From: Cytophagales bacterium
GTDB taxonomy: Bacteria > Bacteroidota > Bacteroidia > Cytophagales > Cyclobacteriaceae
Assembly (NCBI GenBank): GCA_022360015.1
Contig: JAKSDQ010000126.1
Location: 1 to 64,000 of the forward strand
DNA: 64,000 nt
Direction: 5' to 3'
Part shown: positions 34,354 through 41,184 of the stretch, piece by piece
Layout of the letters: the number at the start of each line of letters is the position of its first letter
Numbering within the stretch: the first letter of the stretch is position 1
Program-made: the position numbers and the translations under genes
The notes under the pieces: model-generated
The model's database searches: none
Told to the model about the DNA's origin: nothing
Seen by the model: only the letters and a program-made list of their open reading frames with translations

Positions 34354-36159
34354 GTGAGGGCGGGCTCCAAAAAGGGCATTTGGGATATTCCGGCAAAAAG
34401 TATTGTCATTGAAATAGCACAACCCTGGTGGAACAATCCGCTGGCACACCTGTTATACCTGTTTGTTTTAGGATTACTGGCATATGCAGTAAAAAGGTGG
34501 TATTCCATAAGGAAAAAGTTATTTGCCGAAAAAATAAGTCACAAAAAGGAAAATGAACTCTATGAATTAAAGATGAATTTTTTTGCAAAGATGTCTCACG
34601 AAGTCCAGACCCCGATCACCCTTATTTTGGGACCTATAGAGGATATGTTGAAACGGGCTGAAAATGATGGCAACCTGTTGCTAAAACAACGGCTGGACAT
34701 CATATCGAACAACGTCAAACGTCTTTCGAAAATCGCTCGTGAGCTTACCACGATCAGAAACAGGGAGCTGGGCAGGTTGAGGTTATTGGTGACCAAAAAT
34801 AATCTGTATGAAGACCTTAAAAATATCGCCCTTTCTTTTAAGGAACAGGCACGTTTTAAACATATTGACTTTTTAAGCAATTGTCCCAAAAACCTCACAG
34901 AAGCCTGGTACGACCGGGACAAAATTGAGCATATTATCTACAACCTGCTATCTAATGCCTTTAAGTTTACCCCGGAAGAAGGGTATATTCAGTTAAATGC
35001 CGTACCGGTAAACTCAAAAAACTCCATCAAAATCTCAATTACAGATTCCGGGCCGGGGATTGCCAAAGAAGAGCTCGAAAATATCTTTACACTGTTCTAC
35101 CAATCCGACACTGGCAAGAGAACCAAGGGTACCGGTATCGGCCTTGCGCTCACCAAAGAACTGATTGACCTGCACCGGGGAAAAATAGAAGTAAACTCTA
35201 CCTCCGACGAAGGAACAACAATTACGGTCACACTCCCTATTGGTGAAGATGCTTATGCCGAATCCGAACGAATCATGACGGGCCACAATGCTGTAGGTAT
35301 GGCGGCAGTCGAGCAGCAAGCGCCTGTTCAATCCGGGGTGCAAGAAGAACATAAGAAAACAGTGCTGGTGGTTGAAGACAATTATGAATTACAGGCTTTT
35401 CTCAAAAATCTGTTAAGTGACCGATACAACGTCATACTGGCTGAAAATGGGGAGGTAGGGTTTTATTATGCCAAAAGCAACGTACCGGATCTTATCCTTA
35501 GTGACATCATGATGCCCAAAATGGATGGTGTTGAAATGTGCAAACTCCTTCAAAAAGACCATTTGACCAAACATATCCCTGTTATACTATTAACTGCAAA
35601 GAACTCTACCAATTCGAAAATCTCCGGACTTAAATCGGGTGCCATTGAATATATTAACAAGCCTTTTAACACACACGAACTCTTGCTGAAGATTTATAAC
35701 ATCATTGCTTCAAGGGAGCATATTATTTCCAAATACAAAAAAGAAGTCATCGGTCGTCCGGAGGTGAAAATGGAAAAATCCCAGGAAGATGTATTTCTGG
35801 AGAATCTTGTATCTGCCATCAACAGCAGAATAGAAGATGCTAATTTCAAAATGGAAGAATTGGCGGATACACTCCATATGAGCTATTCTTCATTGTATCG
35901 CAGGTGTCAAGCACTTACCGGACACAGTTTAATCGATTTCGTTCGACTGCTACGGCTTAAAAAAGCAGCAGTGGTCATTGCCAAATACGGCTATAACATT
36001 TCAGAGGCCGCCTTCATGGTTGGGTTTAATGATCCGAAATACTTCTCCAAATGTTTTAAAAAACAATTCGGAAGAACGCCCAATAGTTTCAAAAAGGAAG
36101 CGCATGAAATGGGTACTGTCAATTATCTGAGGAAACACAACCTGGAAGGTATCATTTAA
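34354..36159 (+). CDS. HTCS C-terminal part: histidine kinase, receiver and AraC output
   Basis: 601 residues if begun at the GTG at 34354, but in frame with and continuous with the sensor half; the first 87 bases after the TAG also encode Y_Y_Y sequence. A membrane helix lies near 30-47 (LAHLLYLFVLGLLAYAVK). The HisKA domain has phospho-acceptor His82 in MSHEVQTPIT. The HATPase domain shows N-box NLLSNAFKFTPEEG, DSGPGIAKEE and GTGIGLAL. The receiver domain has VLVVEDN, Asp384 in SDIMMPKMDG and the Lys of INKPF. The AraC-type HTH is near 500-595 (MEELADTLHMSYSSLYRRC and ISEAAFMVGFNDPKYFSKCFKKQFG). All catalytic residues are intact. If translated alone from the GTG it would lack a signal peptide and a sensor. 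Confidence 0.9.
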   Translation: MRAGSKKGIWDIPAKSIVIEIAQPWWNNPLAHLLYLFVLGLLAYAVKRWYSIRKKLFAEKISHKKENELYELKMNFFAKMSHEVQTPITLILGPIEDMLKRAENDGNLLLKQRLDIISNNVKRLSKIARELTTIRNRELGRLRLLVTKNNLYEDLKNIALSFKEQARFKHIDFLSNCPKNLTEAWYDRDKIEHIIYNLLSNAFKFTPEEGYIQLNAVPVNSKNSIKISITDSGPGIAKEELENIFTLFYQSDTGKRTKGTGIGLALTKELIDLHRGKIEVNSTSDEGTTITVTLPIGEDAYAESERIMTGHNAVGMAAVEQQAPVQSGVQEEHKKTVLVVEDNYELQAFLKNLLSDRYNVILAENGEVGFYYAKSNVPDLILSDIMMPKMDGVEMCKLLQKDHLTKHIPVILLTAKNSTNSKISGLKSGAIEYINKPFNTHELLLKIYNIIASREHIISKYKKEVIGRPEVKMEKSQEDVFLENLVSAINSRIEDANFKMEELADTLHMSYSSLYRRCQALTGHSLIDFVRLLRLKKAAVVIAKYGYNISEAAFMVGFNDPKYFSKCFKKQFGRTPNSFKKEAHEMGTVNYLRKHNLEGII

Positions 36160-36197
36160 TCCATCAAATCCGATTTTTCTTTGCAGAAATGTCCTTG

Positions 36198-36977
36198 TTA
36201 ACCATCATACCCCCGTATCAAACCCCGTTTCGAATGGGCTATAAAAGATAAAATTCTATCCTTCTCCGCTGAAGGAGGTATTTCTGTCTCGATATGGCTT
36301 ATGGCATTGGTGTTATTGTATCCCCGTTGAAACAAAATCCTGTACACATCCTGGATTTCACTGATTTTCCCGGAAGAAAATCCTCTTCGCCTGAGTCCGA
36401 TAGCATTAACCCCGACATAGGAAACCGGTTCCCTGGCTGCCTTGATATAGGGTGGAACATCCTTTCTGACCAAAGCCCCACCGGCAATCATGGCGTGACA
36501 TCCGATTTTCACAAACTGATGCACCGCCGAAGTGCCTGAAATGATGGCCCAGTCGTCGACAACCACCTCCCCTGCCAATCCCACATAGGCGCCGATAATA
36601 CAATGATCACCGACTACTGAATCATGGGCTATGTGGGCACAGTTCATCAGTAAACAATTACTTCCGACAATCGTTTTTCCCGCTGCGTTCGTTCCTTTAT
36701 TGATAGTTACCCCTTCCCTGACTACGGTATTATCGCCAATTTCCGTAAACGTCTCCTCCCCTTCATATTTTAAATCTTGCGGAACACCCGAAATGACCGC
36801 CCCCGGGAAAACCTGACAGTTTTTACCGATCCGGGCCCCATCCATGATCGTCGCATTTGGCCCGATCCGGGTGCCTTCTCCAATCTCCACATCCTTATAG
36901 ATCACGGAAAATGGTTCAATGACCACATTTTGTGCGATTTTGGCTTCGGGATGGACAAAGTTTAAGGATTGACTCAT
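36198..36977 (-). CDS. lpxA: UDP-N-acetylglucosamine O-acyltransferase LpxA
   Basis: A 259-residue left-handed beta-helix acyltransferase that catalyses the first step of lipid A synthesis, transfer of hydroxyacyl from acyl-ACP to UDP-GlcNAc. Hexapeptide repeats run through residues 10-185. The catalytic His is in AHIAHDS (His118, matching E. coli His125). The characteristic VNAIGLRRRGFS segment and a C-terminal helical domain are present. I start it at the ATG 36975-36977 (MSQSLNFVHPEAKI); an upstream ATG at 37010 would add 11 unrelated residues. It stands alone here, without lpxD, lpxC or fabZ, which usually accompany lpxA in Bacteroidota. It may therefore be a second copy or a relocated gene. 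Confidence 0.9.
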   Translation of the reverse strand: MSQSLNFVHPEAKIAQNVVIEPFSVIYKDVEIGEGTRIGPNATIMDGARIGKNCQVFPGAVISGVPQDLKYEGEETFTEIGDNTVVREGVTINKGTNAAGKTIVGSNCLLMNCAHIAHDSVVGDHCIIGAYVGLAGEVVVDDWAIISGTSAVHQFVKIGCHAMIAGGALVRKDVPPYIKAAREPVSYVGVNAIGLRRRGFSSGKISEIQDVYRILFQRGYNNTNAISHIETEIPPSAEKDRILSFIAHSKRGLIRGYDG

Positions 36978-37070
36978 GTTTCTGCTACAAATTTCAGCAC
37001 CCCACACCAAAAATCTTTTGACCTATATCAAAAAAGAAATTATGATATGAAATATATGATAACAATAACT

Positions 37071-37183
37071 TGGCGCAGGCGTCCCATGGCTGTTGCACAA
37101 CGTTTTCGACAAAATTCTTCGTGTCGTGGTGACTGCTACATCAGTAATTCATAAATTATTGAATATCAAATATTTACGAATTA
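37071..37183 (-). repeat. Dispersed repeat, copy A (inverted orientation)
   Basis: Read on the minus strand, this copy has two parts. First is an A+T-rich inverted repeat (arms 37145-37156 and 37172-37183, 11 of 12 positions paired, 15-base spacer). Second, about 29 bases further, is a conserved 23-base core (37093-37115, containing GTCGAAAACGTTGTGCAA) with a TGGCGCA-ending tail. The same parts, with the spacer of the inverted repeat matching at 14 of 15 bases, occur in copy C at 61177-61345. The core also occurs in copy B at 37944-37966 in the opposite orientation. Confidence 0.8.
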
Positions 37184-37190
37184 TTTATAT

Positions 37191-37769
37191 CTAATTCCGG
37201 GCCCGGATACGGCTTAGCGTTTCCTGTGATATGCCCATCAACGAAGCAATATGCCCCAGCTTGGCCCTTTTCATAATCGGTGCGGCATGATCAAATAAGT
37301 ATTGATATTTTTCACCGGCACTTAAAGGATTAAACTCCAGTGCAAATTTCTCCGTACAGGCAAGCATTTCCTGCAAATGCCGGTTACTGAATTTTTGAAT
37401 CGCCGGGTACTGCATCAACGCCTGACTGGCTTCCTCTGAAATGCTGATCAATTCGGAGTTTTCACATGCCTGCAAATACTCTGAGGCCGGTTCATGATAA
37501 AAAAAGCTCTGAGAGGAGGTGACCCACTGGTTTTCGTAGTATATCCAAATGGTGAGTTCCTTGTTTTTGCGGACATGATAGCGCCTTATTAATCCCGATT
37601 TTATAAACCATAGTTTGTTGCAATACTGCCGTGGCTTTAGCAGGAATTCATTTTTTTGCAAATTTTCCGGTTTGGCCATTTCACCGAGCGCTTTCTCAGC
37701 CGCTTTGTCGAGTGTAGTATATCTGTTGATAAAATGAATTAACTGCTCCATCTGCCCACTAATATACAA
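37191..37769 (-). CDS. Crp/Fnr-family transcriptional regulator
   Basis: A 192-residue cyclic-nucleotide-binding-fold regulator. The beta-roll lies near 30-120 (FLLKPRQYCNKLWFIKSGLIRRYHV, the usual xGxxxxxLxFIxxGxxR pattern) and the C-terminal helix-turn-helix reads KLGHIASLMGISQETLSRIRARN. The cAMP-contacting motif of E. coli CRP is not apparent, as in most Bacteroidota members, so the ligand is unknown. The C-terminal HTH is short, as usual for this subgroup. The gene is isolated and bracketed by two inverted copies of the dispersed repeat (cores 37093-37115 and 37944-37966). An internal Met at residue 7 is an alternative start. Confidence 0.85.
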   Translation of the reverse strand: MYISGQMEQLIHFINRYTTLDKAAEKALGEMAKPENLQKNEFLLKPRQYCNKLWFIKSGLIRRYHVRKNKELTIWIYYENQWVTSSQSFFYHEPASEYLQACENSELISISEEASQALMQYPAIQKFSNRHLQEMLACTEKFALEFNPLSAGEKYQYLFDHAAPIMKRAKLGHIASLMGISQETLSRIRARN

Positions 37770-38071
37770 ATAAGTCCCCTACTCTTATTAATTATAAACT
37801 GATTCACCCATAAAAAATCCATTTTATCGCTTCTGCTGTTTTTATTCTTTTTCCTGTGTGGTTTCCATGCTTTTACACAAACCAACATTTGTGTTTCAAA
37901 CAAAGTCCCGGACAAGGAAAAAGGACACCAAGAGACACAAAGGATTTTGTCGAAAACGTTGTGCAATAGCTACGGACGTTGGCGCCACAGAAGGGTTTCC
38001 GTAAAAAAATTAAAAAAAGACGGTGATAATTCCTTTTTTTATGCACTATAATAATAAAAGGTCAAAAGTAT
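37770..38071. other. Intergenic region with repeat copy B
   Basis: About 300 bases between the Crp/Fnr gene and the sigma factor at 38072. It holds the promoters of both divergent genes and copy B of the dispersed repeat (listed separately). Nothing else is recognised. Confidence 0.45.
37922..37993 (+). repeat. Dispersed repeat, copy B
   Basis: Contains the same 23-base core as copy A (37944-37966, exact match, opposite orientation), preceded by GACACCAAGAGACACAAAGG and followed by a GGACG...GGCGCCA tail similar to copies A and C. The A+T-rich inverted-repeat module found in A and C is absent here. It lies upstream of the sigma/anti-sigma/ClpP operon. Confidence 0.75.
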
Positions 38072-38632
38072 ATGGCTTATGCTTCTAAAATAGTTGCAGA
38101 ATCACTGCGAACCAACAGGGAGGTGGCGTTTGAAAGATTATACGAAGAAGCCTTCCCTGCGGTAGCCAGTCTTGTACATAGCCTGGGCGGTTCGCAACTC
38201 GATGCCGAAGATGTTTTCCAGGATGCTCTGATCGTCCTCTATGAAAAAGTTACAGGACAACCGGAAGGCATCAAATCGTCGGTTAACAGCTACCTGCTGG
38301 GGATTGTAAAACATCTTTGGATCCGGAAGTTCCGCGAAGATCGCAGATTTATATCCATGAACCGGATAGAAGCAGGGATAAAGATTCCGGAAGATTTCTA
38401 TCAGCCTGAGGAAGCCAACGTTCGATTGGCAGATTACCTGGCTATGGCCGGGAAAAAATGTATGACCTTGTTAGAGGCATTTTACTACAAGGGCAAGTCC
38501 CTGAAAGAAATTGCGACAGCATTTGGCTTCAGTGGCATCAGGTCGGCAACAGTGCAAAAGTTCAAATGCCTGGAAAAAGTCAGAAAACAGGTAAAAGATA
38601 AAAACCTTCACTATGAGAACGTCATTGCATGA
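38072..38632 (+). CDS. ECF-type RNA polymerase sigma factor
   Basis: A 186-residue sigma-70 family protein. Region 2 (VAFERLYEEAFPAVASLVHSLGGSQLDAEDVFQDALIVLYEKV, about 17-60) is clear, with the SSVNSYLLGIVKHLWIRKFR helix after it. Region 4 (MTLLEAFYYKGKSLKEIATAFGFSG...ATVQKFKCLEKVRKQVK) is present near 130-178. It begins an operon whose second gene starts 20 bases before this one stops (38613). That gene resembles the cytoplasmic part of an anti-sigma factor, and the third gene encodes ClpP. The tight overlap suggests fixed stoichiometry of the three products. The targets are unknown. Confidence 0.88.
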   Translation: MAYASKIVAESLRTNREVAFERLYEEAFPAVASLVHSLGGSQLDAEDVFQDALIVLYEKVTGQPEGIKSSVNSYLLGIVKHLWIRKFREDRRFISMNRIEAGIKIPEDFYQPEEANVRLADYLAMAGKKCMTLLEAFYYKGKSLKEIATAFGFSGIRSATVQKFKCLEKVRKQVKDKNLHYENVIA

Positions 38633-38891
38633 TCCCCAAATCATTGAAAAATACCTGTCAGGAATTCTTTCAGGCACGGAACTAGCTGCATTTAGGGACA
38701 GGCTGTCGACCGATCCACATTTTCAATTACAGGTAGAAAGTCAGAAAGAAGCCTATCAAACCATTAAATACTATGGGAGGGCTGAATTGAGAAAGGAATT
38801 AAAAAGGGTAAGAAAGCGTTTGTTCACACATCCTGACAAAGCCCGTTTCCGACTGAAAATAAATCGCATTTTTAATTATGGACCGAGATAA
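38613..38891 (+). CDS. Small soluble anti-sigma-like protein
   Basis: A 92-residue protein (MRTSLHDPQIIEKYLSGILS). Its first 45 residues follow the pattern of Bacteroidota anti-sigma N-termini: an IIEKYLSGxLSxxELAAFRDRLSTDPHF helix pair, then a basic helical stretch (RAELRKELKRVRKRL). It has no membrane segment and no zinc motif, so if it binds the sigma factor it does so in the cytoplasm. It overlaps the sigma gene by 20 bases at its start and clpP by 14 bases at its end. Its role as sigma inhibitor, and possibly as substrate of the co-encoded ClpP, is inferred from context. Confidence 0.6.
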   Translation: MRTSLHDPQIIEKYLSGILSGTELAAFRDRLSTDPHFQLQVESQKEAYQTIKYYGRAELRKELKRVRKRLFTHPDKARFRLKINRIFNYGPR

Positions 38892-39585
38892 AAAATTACA
38901 TTCATCTTCGCAACCACATTTTTCGACTTCCGCCCAGGTAGTACCCATGGTCATAGATGGGCACAGTCATTCCGGGAGAGCGTATGATATCTACAGTTTG
39001 TTGCTTAAAGAGCGCATTGTTTTTCTGGGCTCTCAGGTTACTGATCAGTCGGCTAATTTGATTGTGGCGCAGTTGCTGTTTTTGAATCGCGAAAGCGATA
39101 AAAAACCGATAAATCTGTACATTAACAGCCCTGGAGGCAGTGTTTATGCAGGCCTGGCTATTTATGATACCATGCAAATGTTAAAGGCCCCTGTGCACAC
39201 GACGGCAGTGGGGGTTACAGCCAGCATGGGAACCGCCCTTCTGGCCTCAGGAGCCTCAGGCTACCGTTTTGCCTTGCCCCATGCTACGATCCACATGCAT
39301 CCCACCGGTGGTGGCGCCAAGGGTTATACCGAAGATGTGGGAATTGCCTTCCGTGAACAGGAGCGTATACAGATGCAGCTTTTTCACCTTATTGGAAAAC
39401 ATACGGGGCACTCGTGGAAAGACATAGAAAGGGACTTTCTCAGGGATCGCTTTATGAATACCCTCGAGGCTCAAAAGTACGGCTTGATAGATGAAATCCT
39501 GGGAGATGTGGATGACATTGTCCTCGTCAATAAAGCCAAGACAAGGGTGCAACTGGCAATGCGCTATGCGGAACCGGATGAATAA
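38878..39585 (+). CDS. clpP: ClpP-family serine protease subunit (divergent Bacteroidota type)
   Basis: A 235-residue ClpP. The catalytic triad is complete: Ser116 in TASMG, His141 in IHMHPTGGG, and Asp205 in YGLIDEIL. The fold signatures ANLIVAQLLFLNRES and YINSPGGSVYAGLAIYDTMQ are present. It differs from housekeeping ClpP in the handle region (HPTGGGAKGYTEDVGIAFREQERIQMQLFHLIGKHTGHSW in place of the usual HQPLGGAQG-type sequence) and in a longer N-terminus; a Met at residue 24 is an alternative start. It would need a Clp ATPase (ClpX or ClpA/C) encoded elsewhere. It is the third gene of the sigma / anti-sigma-like operon. A decayed paralogue lies at 1538-1829. Confidence 0.88.
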   Translation: MDRDKKLHSSSQPHFSTSAQVVPMVIDGHSHSGRAYDIYSLLLKERIVFLGSQVTDQSANLIVAQLLFLNRESDKKPINLYINSPGGSVYAGLAIYDTMQMLKAPVHTTAVGVTASMGTALLASGASGYRFALPHATIHMHPTGGGAKGYTEDVGIAFREQERIQMQLFHLIGKHTGHSWKDIERDFLRDRFMNTLEAQKYGLIDEILGDVDDIVLVNKAKTRVQLAMRYAEPDE

Positions 39586-39598
39586 AAGCTATACTAAA

Positions 39599-39649
39599 GC
39601 CCCCAACCCTCCTGATTATTTCAAAAAACAGATCCGGAGGCTTGGGGGC
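39599..39649. terminator. Long hairpin between convergent clpP and susD genes
   Basis: Arms 39599-39616 and 39632-39649 pair at 16 of 18 positions around a 15-base loop; the outer 8 bp are GCCCCCAA/TTGGGGGC. It lies 13 bases after the clpP stop and 14 bases before the end of the convergent susD gene, so it probably ends or insulates both transcripts. Its outer stem is shared with the hairpin at 20670-20715. Confidence 0.6.
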
Positions 39650-39663
39650 ATAATTAATGATGA

Positions 39664-41163
39664 TTATCTCAGATTCGGATTATTGTCCAACTCCCTTTGC
39701 GGTACGGAAAAAAGTAAATTTTCTTCCTGATAAACCGCCCCAAAAACATTGGTATAGCCAAGTAGATCGACAAATTGTGAGGTATTATCATCCATCACCT
39801 TTCTTGTTCTTATCATGTCATACCACATTTTGTTTTCAAAACATAACTCATGGTTCCGCTCTTTCCATACCGCTTCCCTGAATGCGGCTTGTGACAGTCC
39901 CGATAATTCACCTGAGGGTCCGAAAGCCCGGTTTCTGACGGCATTTAATGCCTCATAGGCTAAGCCGTTGGGTGAACCCTCGGCCTCATTTTGTGCTTCC
40001 GCATAGATCAGCAGTACTTCCGCATAACGAAAAATAGGCCAGTTCTTCTCAGATCTTGCCGTATTTAGTATGGCCTCTTCATCGAAGAACTTATAAATAT
40101 AAAAGTTGCCTAAATTGATAGAATCCGGTACTTGTCCGGCGTCCCAGTCAGAGGGATGCCCCGGTAACCAGGTATAAAAAAACTGTCTTTCCTCTTTTCT
40201 CTTATCACCGTCTTCAAAACTGTTGTAAAATGAGGGAGTGGAGAACAAGCTGCCGAATTCATCGGTATAAATAGATACGCCACGGAAATTGGGCAATAGC
40301 CAGTTTGGAACCACTGTTTCTGCAATTCCCAGTGCATATTGAGTCATAAAGATATGTTCTACGGTATTATCCGAACCCGGATCTCTAAATTCATCATAGC
40401 CGGAGAAGAGGTCATAAACATTCAGATCGATGACCTCTTTGGCCTTGGCTGCAGCTAAGGCGTATTTATCTGACTCCTGTAAAGGATAACCAGCCATAGT
40501 CAGGTATACCTTGGCTAGCATGGCTTTAACAGCTCCGGCAGATACCCTTCCTTCAGGACTCATAGCGGGTAAGCCACTTCTTTCGGCTTCCAGCAAGTCC
40601 GGAACAATAACTTCATCATAAATGGATTTTACCGGGTTGGGCGCTGCCAAAATATCATCCAGCGACTCCGTGGGTTCGGTTACCATCGGAACATCACCGA
40701 AAATTCTTACCAAATGAAAATAATAGAAGGCTCTGAGAAACCGGGCTTCTCCCAGTAAAAGCTGTTTTCTGCTTTCATCCATATTGATATCCGGTATATA
40801 CTTTATGGCCAGGTTAGCGGATCCAATGCCTCTGTAGCATGATCTCCACCAAACATTGCCATATTCCAGGTTAGAATCATGAGTAAGTTCTTGCAGATTG
40901 AAGTTGAAAATGTTCTGTCCGACTTCCGTCTCTGCCTTCCCGGTAATAAATTCAAGCATCATAAACGGGCTTGCCCCAAAGGTTCCGGATCCATCGGTAA
41001 ACGAACGCATCCATGGGTAAATAGCATTAACAGCGGTTTCTGCATGTTCCGGCCTTGTGTAATAATTATCAGGGGAAAAATCAGTAAGCAATTCCTCCTC
41101 AAGAAAATCACCACATCCGGTTAAAAAGATGGTGGCGATATATAAAATCAATATTCTTTTCAT
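39664..41163 (-). CDS. SusD/RagB-family surface glycan-binding lipoprotein
   Basis: A 499-residue SusD-like lipoprotein with lipobox FLTGC (Cys17). The N-terminal helical domain includes LLLGEARFLRAFYYFHLVRIFGDVPMV, followed by VKAMLAKVYLTMAGYPL. The C-terminal part includes FRYAEVLLIYAEAQNEA and the terminal signature AVWKERNHELCFENKMWYDMIRTRKVMDD. Normal family length. It lies 21 bases after the SusC gene (41185) on the same strand and is the last gene of the sigma/FecR/SusC/SusD locus. No enzyme gene follows. Confidence 0.94.
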   Translation of the reverse strand: MKRILILYIATIFLTGCGDFLEEELLTDFSPDNYYTRPEHAETAVNAIYPWMRSFTDGSGTFGASPFMMLEFITGKAETEVGQNIFNFNLQELTHDSNLEYGNVWWRSCYRGIGSANLAIKYIPDINMDESRKQLLLGEARFLRAFYYFHLVRIFGDVPMVTEPTESLDDILAAPNPVKSIYDEVIVPDLLEAERSGLPAMSPEGRVSAGAVKAMLAKVYLTMAGYPLQESDKYALAAAKAKEVIDLNVYDLFSGYDEFRDPGSDNTVEHIFMTQYALGIAETVVPNWLLPNFRGVSIYTDEFGSLFSTPSFYNSFEDGDKRKEERQFFYTWLPGHPSDWDAGQVPDSINLGNFYIYKFFDEEAILNTARSEKNWPIFRYAEVLLIYAEAQNEAEGSPNGLAYEALNAVRNRAFGPSGELSGLSQAAFREAVWKERNHELCFENKMWYDMIRTRKVMDDNTSQFVDLLGYTNVFGAVYQEENLLFSVPQRELDNNPNLR

Positions 41164-41184
41164 TATCGGCTAATTTTGGATGTG

